Shown in pieces: positions 24,021 to 34,111 of a DNA stretch of 64,000 nucleotides. The notes below the pieces were generated by a model that ran no database searches, was not told where the DNA came from, and saw only the letters and a program-made list of their open reading frames with translations. The stretch's first letter is position 1; each line of letters opens with the position of its first letter. This DNA is from Methanospirillum purgamenti. Its GTDB lineage: Archaea; Halobacteriota; Methanomicrobia; Methanomicrobiales; Methanospirillaceae. Both the position numbers and the translations under genes were made by a program. The DNA lies in NCBI RefSeq assembly GCF_018502485.1, contig NZ_CP075546.1; one strand, written 5' to 3'.

Positions 24021-25142
24021 TTGATTTTTCTAAAATTTCTGAGCGGAATAATAATTATTATTCTGATATTTTATAATCCCTTATCTGCTGATCGACTTCC
24101 CATAGAGGTTTCAGAAAACCAGATTTTCACATTAGATACATTAATTGACTCAATTGGAATTGTAACTGAAGAAAGCAATTTAGATTGGGTTATTGAAAGT
24201 GAAAATGAAGAGAAAGGAACGGAGATAAACTATGTTGGAAAAGAGTATTATTATGATGGAGCAATGGAAATTGATGATGCCCTAATTGATGAATTATTAG
24301 ATAAATATTATTTATATGGTCTCCGATTAGATGTTAGGGGAGTATTTGTTGTCGATACTGGTGAATTTCTATGGTATTTAACTTATCTAAAAGTTCCAGA
24401 CTCAATAATAAATGAGCCTATTCATTTAAATGGAAATCAGATGCCGATTGGAAATCTTATCGATTCATTAAAATCAAATCAAAATTATCGCTCTGATTCT
24501 TTCTATGATGGTGGGAAAATTCACGACAGTCCCTTAAATGTAAACGAAGAGATTGCAATTATATCATGGACTGATAGCCTCCGAAGTAATGGAGGGCAGT
24601 TGTCGCTTAACAAGAATATTGACTTTGACTCACAGAACAAAGGCAAAGAACTATCAAACCTTGAAGTCGAGAAAGTCCTTACGTTTGCTGGTACTGATGG
24701 ATCACATCTAATAGGTGCAGAAAAGTGGAGTTTAGATGTCGCAGGTGGTGTAGATGTTGTAAAAAAGAATATTCGTTGCGTATTTAGTTCCAATGCTGGT
24801 GAATTATTCCCTGCATTTTGTAATGTCGTAAAATCCAAAAGCGAACTGGTTAACATCAACACTGCACAGATTTCAACAAAAGGCTCAATCCGTGCAGTTG
24901 CTGAAACAGGAAATATTCCATCAGCACTTAATTATCAGATTGCAGTATCACCAAATATAAAAAATGAAAGCGATTTAGCAGATGGGACTGTCAAAACCCT
25001 ATTTGGTGGTTCTATAATGGAAGCTCGAGAAGGTGATTACGAACAATCTTCAATCAATAAGTGGAAAGAAACCGCCTCAGTAACAGGGGGAATCAAGAAC
25101 TTCCAGAAGTCGTTCACATATGAATCAGGATTTAAGTTCTAA
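24021..25142 (+). CDS. Large secreted protein of unknown function
   Basis: About 373 residues with an N-terminal hydrophobic signal (LKFLSGIIIIILIFYNPLS) and no other membrane segment. Acidic, rich in Asn, Ser and Asp, no recognised domain. TTG 24021 follows a GAGGTG at 24008-24013 with normal spacing; GTG 24012 overlaps that site. Base composition is clearly more AT-rich than the flanking primase and BREX genes, which suggests separate acquisition. Confidence 0.6.
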   Translation: MIFLKFLSGIIIIILIFYNPLSADRLPIEVSENQIFTLDTLIDSIGIVTEESNLDWVIESENEEKGTEINYVGKEYYYDGAMEIDDALIDELLDKYYLYGLRLDVRGVFVVDTGEFLWYLTYLKVPDSIINEPIHLNGNQMPIGNLIDSLKSNQNYRSDSFYDGGKIHDSPLNVNEEIAIISWTDSLRSNGGQLSLNKNIDFDSQNKGKELSNLEVEKVLTFAGTDGSHLIGAEKWSLDVAGGVDVVKKNIRCVFSSNAGELFPAFCNVVKSKSELVNINTAQISTKGSIRAVAETGNIPSALNYQIAVSPNIKNESDLADGTVKTLFGGSIMEAREGDYEQSSINKWKETASVTGGIKNFQKSFTYESGFKF

Positions 25143-25303
25143 TCCTTTATTATCTGTTTTTTTGATTCAACATCTCGAACCATCTCCACTACATCTTTTC
25201 GCCAACTTCCATATGACATCGGTTTAGGCCATCCCCGATACCGCCGGTACAATAAAATCCCTCTACATGAGCCATTGCATGATGAACAGGATACTGAAGA
25301 TGA
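25139..25303 (-). pseudogene. Short Cys-motif reading frame without a start codon
   Basis: A 54-codon frame reads CSSCNGSCRGILLYRRYRGW then PKPMSYGSWRKDVVEMVRDV. The sequence looks protein-like, yet there is no ATG, GTG or TTG ahead of the Cys motif and a TAA lies just upstream. Its stop overlaps the stop of the secreted-protein gene. It may be the tail of a degraded small zinc-binding protein. The rest of 25304-25608 shows no convincing gene. Confidence 0.25.
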
Positions 25304-25608
25304 TTACCATCACCAGATGTCCCCAGATGCGTCTATAAATGGCAAGATGTTGGATGAAATTGAATCAATAGCTTATAAAATGGTATATGTTCAGGATATC
25401 ATTGAGACACCGAATAATAGAACGTGTGATAATTCACAAATTATACTAAAATCGTTACCTGAAAAAGAATCAATATAGAAAAACTCCGGCAAAAATATGG
25501 AAAACGGTTTGTATGGCTGATATTGTCATAGATGATTAACCAGGGGGCTGAGGAGTTGTCATCCGGTAACAATGAGAACTAAAGTGTTGAAAACACTTTT
25601 CATTAACC

Positions 25609-27323
25609 CTTGAGTTGGTAAAATTAAATCGCTGGCAACAGTTTGATCGAAATAATTAAATATCATAAATAATTCGTTGTGTTGATTTTAGTCGTGGTCA
25701 GACTCCCTTGACTGCAAAAGAGATTAACAGTTGTAAAGCAGATCCGAGAGAATTTTTGAAAAATAGTGGCTATGAATCACTATTCTAAAACCATCGAAAG
25801 AGCGTATTTCACCATGCGGTGAGTTATGTGAAAGGGTTGATTATCCTCCCTCGTGGATCGAATACGAGTAAATTCTCCACCAATGTGATTGGAAGTGGAA
25901 CCAGCCGAGATTTAAGTTATTTTATCACATCTTCCCCCTGGTCACCAGAAAATGTCATGAAATTAACCCGTTCTCACGCAATTCATCTTCTTGGTCCCGG
26001 AGGATCAGTAATTTTTGATGAAACAGGTCAGCAAAAGTACGGTCCGGCTTCAGTTGGAACATCCTTCCAATATCTTGGAAAAACCGGACATACCTGTACT
26101 GCACAAGTGGGCGTATTTGCCTCATATTGTGTGGATAATCTCGCAGCATTGTTCGATTATCGCTTGTTTATCCCAGAATCCTGAATTAAGAATCACGAAA
26201 AAAGTATGAATGCAAAGATTCCTTTGGAATCGCAAGAACATAAAACCAAACCAGAACTGGCTTTGGAGATGTTAGACTCATTCATTTCGGAGGGAATCCC
26301 TTTTGGATATGTACAAGCGGATGGTTTGTATGGAAATGATTCAAAGTTCATTTCTGGGTTGTATGAACGGAATGTCTCCTTTATCTGTGATATCCTCAGT
26401 GACACCTTAGTTTACATTACCTTACCTGAACCCGTTCTTCCGAAGCGACAGGGCAAACGAGGAAGGTTTCCAACCAAACTGATAATTTTGAACACATCCC
26501 CTGTGTCGGTTAAATGGCTTACAGAGATTCAAAAAACCTAGGAACCGGTATTTTTTTAGATTTACGGACAGAGGAATAAAAACCGCCGATTGTGCAGTAT
26601 TGACGGTTTGGCGTCGTCAGAATGGTAATCACGTAAATATTCCGGTGAGACTTAGTATGATTAGTGATCCTGAAACGGGTGCAATTCGGTTTGCATTTTC
26701 AAATATTATGGATGCGGATGCGAATGTTATCGCTAAAATGCAAGCGAACCGTTACTGGATTGAACAAAATTTTGAAGATGCAAAAGGATTGTGTGATCTG
26801 GATAGTTTTAGAGGAAGAAACTGGATACATGGCATCATCATGTAGCTCTGGTTGCAATATCATTGCTCTTTCTTTTGCTGACTCAACTGAATTTTAAGAA
26901 AAAGGAAATTATTCTCTCGTTAGAGCAAATCGTATCGATATTTAGACTTAAAAATCCGTTGCGTAAACTCTCTGCAGATGAATTAGCAGACTAAATAAAT
27001 TATGTAAACGAATTTCGAGCAAAAATGTGGGTCGGGAGGATGAAAAAGAGCCTCAAACAGAGATATGAAAATGCCTCTTTATGGATAACTCGATTGATTG
27101 AAACGAAATCGGATTAGATTATTTAATTTGACTTGGTCATAAGAAAGCAACCAGATATACCGGTAGGTCTCGATTTTTGTGAGAAATTTTAGAAAAATTT
27201 GATCTCGATGAACACAAATTTCATGCTTGAGTTTGAAGTGAAGAGATCATAATCTCTATTTGGAGTTGAAACAGATTAATTTCCTATGGAATTTGTTGCG
27301 CCATTTTTTTTCACCAACTCAAG
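25609..27323 (+). mobile_element. Degenerate IS701-type insertion element
   Basis: CTTGAGTTGGTA at 25609-25620 and CACCAACTCAAG at 27312-27323 are inverted ends (11 of 12 matching). They enclose a broken IS701-type transposase. No target duplication is visible, so the insertion is old. The right end lies 6 bp from the brxL stop codon, so the element borders the BREX operon. Confidence 0.6.
25684..26994 (+). pseudogene. IS701-family transposase, several frameshifts
   Basis: Fragments in different frames can be ordered: GQTPLTAKEINSCKADPREF; GPGGSVIFDETGQQKYG ... TAQVGVFASY (first catalytic Asp region); GIPFGYVQADGLYGNDSKF; ANRYWIEQNFEDAKGLCDLD (the final E region); and WHHHVALVAISLLFLLLTQL at the end. 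This order is that of IS701/DDE_5 transposases. At least three frameshifts or stops separate them. Confidence 0.7.
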
Positions 27324-27329
27324 ATCTAC

Positions 27330-29393
27330 TTACGACAACACTATCGATTTATACACCGCATCGACCGGATCTTCATAGAATGATATCTGAAATTTGCTGA
27401 AGAGGTCGGGGGGAACAACCGAGATCTTTCCTGCTGAGGAGATCGGTATCAGGACTTTTTTTGCCCCGGCATCAAGAGCAATCTGAAGGAGATCGGATAG
27501 ATTGTCAATAATGCTCACCGATCCTCCGATGGTGAACGTCCCGAGAATGACAATCGACTCATGAACCGGTTTTCCAAGAGCTCCGGAGCAGAGACTGATA
27601 AAGGCTGGCAGAGCCAGTTCTTCTGATATCCCGACACCCATGAGATCCTGCACATGAAGCTGATAATCCCGTTCTTTGGTTGAGATGCTCTGACTTACGG
27701 ATTTTGCATTGGCTTTGAAATAATTAAAAGCGGTCTGGACTGACTCTTTTGCTTTCATATTTGATCCAAGACCTGATTTTTCATATTTTCCAGAGCCTGG
27801 TATGACCTGGAGCTCAAACTTGTATACTCCTATTTTCCCCTCTTCATTTCGACTTACCGAGTATATCTGACCGGGTTTGGTCATCCCTTCGGGGATTAAC
27901 TTGCTTCCTCCACTCTCCGGGACGGTAACGAAATGCTCGGTCCCTTCTTCGTTGTCGAAATAGGAGAAATTAACATCGTAAAACTCAATCCCACCGATCT
28001 TTTTGAGTTGTTCTTTTACTCTTCTCCGTCCGACCAGTGCATATTCCAGTATCTCACGGACATCCTCTTTTGTGGCACTGTCATCTGGGTAGATGAGTTT
28101 TAAAAGACCGGAACAGGTTTTCTTAATGGCAATAGTGTCACGCTGGTTCAGGTTACTGCCAAATCTGAAGTACTTGAAGATGGTGTCACTAAACGAACGT
28201 TTCCTCATCTCCCGGAGGTATTCGGCCAGGTAATCCACGATGAATCCATATCGCATGGTAAAGTGTTCAGGTCTGAATTTGGGAACTTCCCAGCCGGGGA
28301 GATAGTAGTGTATCCGGTCAAAAAAAGCACTGTCATTGTTCATTGCATCAGGGAACGGAGCAAAGAGGTGGGCGGTTTTGAGTAATGACTGGATACTTTC
28401 ATTGACGTTTCCCACAAATACGATTGAGGCATTTGCGTTGATTTGGTCTTTTCCCCGTGCAAATGAACCGGATGCCATGTAATCCTTGAGTATCTGGATA
28501 CCGTCCTTGTCCTTGAACCTGATTCCGGCCACTTCATCAAATGCAACGACATCCCAGAGACCCACAAGTCCGACCTGTCGTAAGCTTAAGTTGTAAAAGA
28601 GGTTTGCAACGGTTGTCTGCCCCCCGGATATGAGGATTGAATTCGGTGATATCTCCTTGTATACATGGGATTTACCGGTGCTTCTCGGCCCGAGCTCACA
28701 GAGATTGTAATTATTCTCAACCAGGGGAACAAGACGGAGGAGCAGGTGCCATTTTACCGTATAGTCAAGGGTATCCGGTTCCATTCCGACGGTCCGGAGC
28801 AGAATATCGATCCACTCATCTTTGGTGAAGTATTTCCTCCGGTCGATGAGTTCATTGATATCCATGTTCGGGATCTGAATCGGTTTGAGACTTGCGATGA
28901 CAAAGGGTGATCGCGACCCTTCGGACATATATTCCATCTTGACGATGCACCAGATCCCACCCCCGAGTAATTTCTCATATCTTCTGATCGTCTCCGGTTC
29001 AATCTCTATCTCCTTGATTCCAAGGGATGAGAACTCTGCTTCATATACATCCCTCTTTTCATTCAGCCGGACGGTTATCTTATCTATAACGGTGTAATAC
29101 CCGGTCTCCCTGATTCTGGATTTGATGAGTTCCGCTTCATCTGGCCGGACGTAATTGTCTGCCAGAATCCGTTTTACTTTTATTACCCCTTCTTCTATGA
29201 GTGATTCATCATCGGTGGCACAATTGGATCCGAGCAGGTATTCAAGGACATAGACCGGGACATTATTGGACCCTTTAAGTTTAATGGTGAGGTCTTTTCT
29301 GACCACTCTGCCGGAGAACCAGGTGTTGAGCTTCTTATCTGTATCAGGTTCATCGCTTTGTTCTGGTAGTGGTCCGGGTGTCAGGTCAGTCAT
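27330..29393 (-). CDS. brxL: BrxL, Lon-like AAA protein of BREX
   Basis: A 687-residue protein with an N-terminal BREX-specific domain, an AAA ATPase region with Walker A ELGPRSTGKSHVYKE (about residues 233-247) and Walker B VVAFDEVAGIRF, and a C-terminal Lon-protease-like domain with VHESIVILGTFTIGGSVSII and ALDAGAKKVLIPISSAG. It is the last gene of the type 1 BREX operon, starting 12 bp after pglZ. Length is normal for the family. Confidence 0.92.
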   Translation of the reverse strand: MTDLTPGPLPEQSDEPDTDKKLNTWFSGRVVRKDLTIKLKGSNNVPVYVLEYLLGSNCATDDESLIEEGVIKVKRILADNYVRPDEAELIKSRIRETGYYTVIDKITVRLNEKRDVYEAEFSSLGIKEIEIEPETIRRYEKLLGGGIWCIVKMEYMSEGSRSPFVIASLKPIQIPNMDINELIDRRKYFTKDEWIDILLRTVGMEPDTLDYTVKWHLLLRLVPLVENNYNLCELGPRSTGKSHVYKEISPNSILISGGQTTVANLFYNLSLRQVGLVGLWDVVAFDEVAGIRFKDKDGIQILKDYMASGSFARGKDQINANASIVFVGNVNESIQSLLKTAHLFAPFPDAMNNDSAFFDRIHYYLPGWEVPKFRPEHFTMRYGFIVDYLAEYLREMRKRSFSDTIFKYFRFGSNLNQRDTIAIKKTCSGLLKLIYPDDSATKEDVREILEYALVGRRRVKEQLKKIGGIEFYDVNFSYFDNEEGTEHFVTVPESGGSKLIPEGMTKPGQIYSVSRNEEGKIGVYKFELQVIPGSGKYEKSGLGSNMKAKESVQTAFNYFKANAKSVSQSISTKERDYQLHVQDLMGVGISEELALPAFISLCSGALGKPVHESIVILGTFTIGGSVSIIDNLSDLLQIALDAGAKKVLIPISSAGKISVVPPDLFSKFQISFYEDPVDAVYKSIVLS

Positions 29394-29405
29394 GTCACAT
29401 CACGT

Positions 29406-32024
29406 TTAAAAATCATCGGTTATTAAAATATCAACTTCCACGGGTATCTCGAGGACGTCCCGGAATGTTGCTTTCACATCTTCATCTATGGCTTTCAGGG
29501 TGTATATACCATTTTTAATTTTGCTGTCCATGGTCAGGGTGATAACCATGGTTCTCTGTTTTGGATCATCTGCGGTTTTGTCTGCCAGAATGACTTTCTC
29601 ATCGCTGACTCTGGTTCCGGAGTTGTCATAGAGGGCAATCCTGCATTTCAGGAGTCCTCGTTTTTCGGTTACGTTTTCGGTCTGGAAGATAGTGATTTTA
29701 AACGGATTATTCGTTATCTTCCTGGTCTGTCCGATGAGGGTAATGCCGACCTTTCCATATTCAATCCCTTTTTTGTCAAGGTCGGTCAGGGTCTTATGAT
29801 TATAGAGGAGCACCGGGATTGCTATCTCCTGGAATGACAATCCGCCATGGACGAAATTTCGTCCACCCCCGGCCATTTTAAACCTGAGATCTGCATAGGG
29901 TGTGTAGAGATAGAGCGGTTTTTGTACATCGGAGACATAATCCATGAGAAAGCGATGGGTGTTCAAAAGGTCGGTCTTTTCATTGCTGATGATGAACCGT
30001 TTGTTTTGGGAGATGAACCGGTCTTTGTCAAATCCGGAGACATCAATGACATCGATATCTTCAAGGGCATCGCGGGTATAGAGAAATCCGTGATCTGCCG
30101 TGATAATGATGTTACTGATGTTGAGGGAATTGACCAGGCGGTTTACCATGTCTTCAATCTCCTGGATTGTTTCATCAGCGGCTTTGAACACCTCATCTTC
30201 AGACGGCTGGTTATCCCCGGTATCGTCTATCTTGTTGTGATAGATGTAGATGACCCGTTTTCCTCTGATTCTCTCCCTGGCGTCATCTCTTCTGAGGTCG
30301 CGAAGGTCTTTGAACCGGAGGGCGATAGACTCCTCTCTTGTTTTGGTGAGAATTTTTTCCCGGTTTTCAATGCCGTCCGAGTTCATCCCGTCAACGAGGA
30401 TATGATCCTTTTGAAATTCGAGTCTGGAATGAGGAAGGAGTGCTGCCATCCCGAGTTTTGTATATGACGGGAGACATCCGGCCATTGAGGTGAGTTCACA
30501 TGTCCCGTTCGTGTTCTTATTGAGGTTCTCTTTTAGTTCAACTGCTACCTCGTACCGCATGGCATCGGAGATGATAACCGCCACTTTATCACGGTCATTT
30601 CTGGAGATGATCTTATCTACATGGGCGGTATAGAACTTTTCCTGGGATTCTATGAGTTCAACTCCCCAGGTGTTCCGGCCTTGTGCGGTGATAAGATCAG
30701 TCCATTTCATCTGGATCTTCTGGGTGATGTGGAGGTACTGCCGCTCGACAATCTCCCTGATATGGGTTTTTAAGATGTCTTTATCGCTGGTTTTGTCATA
30801 GGAGGAGTAGAATTTCCGGTACTGATAGTCAAGGAGATAATACCGGCCTGTATAGGTCCGGAAGAGTTCATGAGGGGTGGATGCGAGGATCTTCTCTTCT
30901 TCGCACTGCTCTGCTAGCCGGATGAGTTCTATTGCAGATACCAGAGCTGCGTAAATGTCCTCAAACTCATGATAATAGTGTTTTGTCTTTCGTGCTTCTA
31001 TCCAGGAGAGGTACTTGTCATAGTCCTGCCCGCCATCGGAGAGGGTAGATACTATCTTCCTGATGATACTCTTGTCAAAGATGTCCGGTGCTTCGGGATT
31101 CAGGTAGCCTTCTATCCGTTCATTATTCACGATGGAGGTCAGTTCTTTCTCGAGTTTCTTATCCTGTTCCATCAGGAGGTCAGTGCAGTAGCTATCAAAC
31201 CGGGCTGAATCCCGTGCATGATGCATCCATCCGGAGATGAATAACTCACATTCATTCCCCTGCCGTTTTGTATTGACGAACTGTTCCAGGTGGCCGAGCG
31301 AGAGGGTTGCATGACGGTCGATGTGGGTGATGAGAAGACTGAGGAATAATTTTTTCAGTGTCGGGCTCTCCTGGTAATACCCGAACTGTTTCCGCACTAT
31401 CTCCCAGAACCGTACGGTGAGGTCAAACTTTGCTATCTGTTCCCAGAGGGTATTCTCTTCTTCACGAAGCGAGTCCATCAGGACTGACTTTGCTATCTCA
31501 CGAACGTCCGGGGCAGATGCATTTGAAAGAACGGCGAGTATTCCCCTGATGCAGTCCTCTTCTCTCCAGGCTGGTTCATAGAACTTCTTGAATCCAAGGG
31601 CACGTCTCTTATTCGAGAAAAATTTCTGGTTGGCTCCAAGGAAGGGATCAAGGTCATATCCTTCGATTCCTATCTCTGCCTTGATATCTGATATCCGGCT
31701 GTTTTCAAACCTCTCGGAGTAGAGCTGGATGTCTAATAGCCAGTTCTTCTCATAATCCGGTTCAGGCTTTGCAGAGTAGATGAGGTAGGATGATGTGATA
31801 TCTTCATGTTCAAGGAGTTTTTTTGTGGCAAAGGAATTCCCGTTCAGGATATGCATCCGAATGCCCTGCTCAGTGAGTGCCTCTCTGATGTGGGTCAGGT
31901 CCTCTTCCCCGGCGGTCTGTTCCCCGTCGTACCAGAAGACTATCTTTCTGGTCTCAAACTCAGAGAGGTTTCTGAACTTCTCCAAAATTGCAGCGGTTGT
32001 CTTCTCAATACTCAGGATAGCCAT
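29406..32024 (-). CDS. pglZ: PglZ, BREX alkaline-phosphatase-like protein
   Basis: An 872-residue type 1 BREX PglZ. The N-terminus FETRKIVFWYDGE, the central VAVIISDAMRYEVAVELKE and the metal-site ADHGFLYTRDALED mark the alkaline-phosphatase-superfamily domain; the C-terminus is a beta-rich BREX-specific domain. PglZ acts with PglX in the methylation and defence complex. It starts 42 bp after the PglX C-terminal ORF. Full length. Confidence 0.93.
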   Translation of the reverse strand: MAILSIEKTTAAILEKFRNLSEFETRKIVFWYDGEQTAGEEDLTHIREALTEQGIRMHILNGNSFATKKLLEHEDITSSYLIYSAKPEPDYEKNWLLDIQLYSERFENSRISDIKAEIGIEGYDLDPFLGANQKFFSNKRRALGFKKFYEPAWREEDCIRGILAVLSNASAPDVREIAKSVLMDSLREEENTLWEQIAKFDLTVRFWEIVRKQFGYYQESPTLKKLFLSLLITHIDRHATLSLGHLEQFVNTKRQGNECELFISGWMHHARDSARFDSYCTDLLMEQDKKLEKELTSIVNNERIEGYLNPEAPDIFDKSIIRKIVSTLSDGGQDYDKYLSWIEARKTKHYYHEFEDIYAALVSAIELIRLAEQCEEEKILASTPHELFRTYTGRYYLLDYQYRKFYSSYDKTSDKDILKTHIREIVERQYLHITQKIQMKWTDLITAQGRNTWGVELIESQEKFYTAHVDKIISRNDRDKVAVIISDAMRYEVAVELKENLNKNTNGTCELTSMAGCLPSYTKLGMAALLPHSRLEFQKDHILVDGMNSDGIENREKILTKTREESIALRFKDLRDLRRDDARERIRGKRVIYIYHNKIDDTGDNQPSEDEVFKAADETIQEIEDMVNRLVNSLNISNIIITADHGFLYTRDALEDIDVIDVSGFDKDRFISQNKRFIISNEKTDLLNTHRFLMDYVSDVQKPLYLYTPYADLRFKMAGGGRNFVHGGLSFQEIAIPVLLYNHKTLTDLDKKGIEYGKVGITLIGQTRKITNNPFKITIFQTENVTEKRGLLKCRIALYDNSGTRVSDEKVILADKTADDPKQRTMVITLTMDSKIKNGIYTLKAIDEDVKATFRDVLEIPVEVDILITDDF

Positions 32025-32066
32025 AATCTACCTCTCTCTGGTCTTTCTCTCCTGATTCCCGGGAGA

Positions 32067-33752
32067 TCATATCGCCCGAACCAGCCCCTCGAACTTTGCA
32101 TAATTGACGACAACACCATCATCAAGGTCTATCTCGATGAGTGCAAGTGCCTTGTTGTTGAGGAGTTCATCCCATGTCTTCATCTCATCTACCTGCTTCT
32201 TGATCTTTGAAATCCGTGCCTTGTTCTTCACCGGGTCCTCATTCAGGGCGGTGAGTTCTGCATCCAGTTTTGCTTCCAGTTCAAGGAGGTAATCGGTCCT
32301 CATCTTTGCGAGCGTCGTTTTATTGTACCGGTGCATGTAGACCAGGGCATTGAATCCCTGCTGCTTTCCGGATGAGAACATCCAGTAAATGGGTCGTTTC
32401 TTGTATCGCTGGACGTGATCTTTGAAGAAGTCCCTCGAGAAGTAGTCCCTGATGACCTTCTCTGGTGAGGATGTGCTCTTTCCGGTCAATGCCTGGGCGA
32501 TGTAATCAAGGTTCTGGGAGAGGGTCTTCTCTCCAAATACGACCTTGAGAAAATCCTTGAACCGGAATACGATGTCGTCGGTGAAGTATTCGTCATCAAG
32601 GACCGGGATGATGTTGTCATCGTCCGGCTTGAATGAGGGCTGTGGGATCTGACTGAGGTAATCATCGACGGTCTCTCCCTGGTTTGCAAGGATAAGGCCA
32701 GGGGTATCCAGACTGTATCTCCCGACCATGCACCCGACTGCATAGGAGATGAGTTCTTTGATGGTATCGGTCCGGAGGAGGCCTTCGAGTTCCTCTTCTG
32801 GTTTGTTTGCGTCATACCGGTAATGGGGGTTGCAGGTGAGGGTGATCTCGGAGAGGGGGACGTCAGGGGTGAGTTCATCCTGCAGGCCATAGGCTTCGAT
32901 AAATATTTTATTGTTTTCCTCTTCGAGAGATAGCATTTCCTTGGTCATCTCCTGCCAGTGGGTCCGGAGTTTCTGGTAGGAGGCTTCGATGGTGGGAGTG
33001 AGATATTCAGGGGAGACGAGGGGGAGGGTGGTGAAGTCCCAGGAGGTTTCATAGGAGTCCCAGTCGGTTTTTGAGATATTGATAATACTACTTGCCATCT
33101 TATTGAAATCTAACTTATAATTTTCCACTAAATTTTGTAATAATGGCAATTCTGTTATTGCTCCTGTAGTCACATTAAGGGTTTCCCCTTTAATTGCAAC
33201 TAAATATGCAAGGAGTTTTGAGTTCAACTGAGGTAATATTGAAAAAATATCTTTTCCAAATAATGTTGGAGCAGCATCGTTAAATCCAAATCCAACAGGC
33301 CGCCATCGAAAACTTGTCTTTCCAGAACCTACCTTTCCCCAAGTTATTCCTTCTTTAAATAGGTATTGAATATTTTGGGGCCTTGATTTTAATATTCCCT
33401 CTTCATCTCGATAATTTTTGATTCTATGACCATCATTTTCCCAATCCATTACATAAAAACAACCCATATACCATCGTCTATAGTCACCTGCTTTGTCTGT
33501 TAAAATCCATCTTTTTTCGCGACCAATTTTAATATAGGAAACTTCCCAAAAAAACCTCAAGAATAGGTTGTCATTTCGTGTACCAACTCCTTCTTTTCCT
33601 ACAAAATTATCCCCAATTAAAGGATTATCGAATAATGAGAGAATTCGATTACTCACCCAATACGCAATCGGACTCCCCGGAATTTTTTTAAAATCCTCTG
33701 CCGATGCCCGATAAAAATTCGGAACCGGATTATTACTCTTTGTATCTGACAT
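32067..33752 (-). CDS. pglX: PglX C-terminal half (target-recognition and tail)
   Basis: About 561 residues. The sequence begins where the preceding PglX half stops: NFYRASAEDFKKIPGSPIAY is an internal motif of intact PglX. It continues with a variable target-recognition region (IGREKRWILTDKAGDYRRW) and the conserved YRYDANKPEEELEG and HRYNKTTLAKMRTDYLLELE tail. ATG 33752 with GAGG upstream is preferred to 33773. Together with the 610-residue half it makes about 1170 residues, normal for PglX, so nothing seems lost. The first 230 codons are much more AT-rich than the rest. Confidence 0.85.
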   Translation of the reverse strand: MSDTKSNNPVPNFYRASAEDFKKIPGSPIAYWVSNRILSLFDNPLIGDNFVGKEGVGTRNDNLFLRFFWEVSYIKIGREKRWILTDKAGDYRRWYMGCFYVMDWENDGHRIKNYRDEEGILKSRPQNIQYLFKEGITWGKVGSGKTSFRWRPVGFGFNDAAPTLFGKDIFSILPQLNSKLLAYLVAIKGETLNVTTGAITELPLLQNLVENYKLDFNKMASSIINISKTDWDSYETSWDFTTLPLVSPEYLTPTIEASYQKLRTHWQEMTKEMLSLEEENNKIFIEAYGLQDELTPDVPLSEITLTCNPHYRYDANKPEEELEGLLRTDTIKELISYAVGCMVGRYSLDTPGLILANQGETVDDYLSQIPQPSFKPDDDNIIPVLDDEYFTDDIVFRFKDFLKVVFGEKTLSQNLDYIAQALTGKSTSSPEKVIRDYFSRDFFKDHVQRYKKRPIYWMFSSGKQQGFNALVYMHRYNKTTLAKMRTDYLLELEAKLDAELTALNEDPVKNKARISKIKKQVDEMKTWDELLNNKALALIEIDLDDGVVVNYAKFEGLVRAI

Positions 33753-33826
33753 CTCTCTTCCTCTCACACACATCCAAATCCTAATCTGATACTTTCATTT
33801 CTCACGATCTCCCCTCGTTCAACAAG

Positions 33827-34111
33827 TTACCACTCCGTAAATCTTTCAGATGCCACTTCTTCTTCTGACGGAAGGTACAACATGATTTTTGATGCAAAGA
33901 TCTGTTTTCCTTCATGTAGTATCGAATATCTTGGAACTACTTCATCCTTATCAGTACAAAAAAATGGATCGATGGTCGGAATAGCAGACATCCTAACTTT
34001 CCTGTCCAATTGTCCGGTATCCTTGTGAGACATTAAATTCGCTACCCGTTGGGTGACGAATTCATAAGAAGGAATAATATCCATACATTTTATTCCATAA
34101 TATTCAGTCAT
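33827..34111 (-). CDS. 94-residue cargo protein inside split pglX
   Basis: Reads MTEYYGIKCMDIIPSYEFVT with SAIPTIDPFFCTDKDEVVPR. No family recognised. Its start overlaps the end of the AlbA-domain gene by 8 bp and its end precedes the PglX C-terminal half, so it travels with the AlbA gene as a two-gene insert. Confidence 0.6.
   Translation of the reverse strand: MTEYYGIKCMDIIPSYEFVTQRVANLMSHKDTGQLDRKVRMSAIPTIDPFFCTDKDEVVPRYSILHEGKQIFASKIMLYLPSEEEVASERFTEW

Noticed and set aside
29847..30467. A 206-residue plus-strand ORF inside pglZ
   Set aside because: It lies fully antisense to the conserved PglZ metal-site region and shows no domain of its own.
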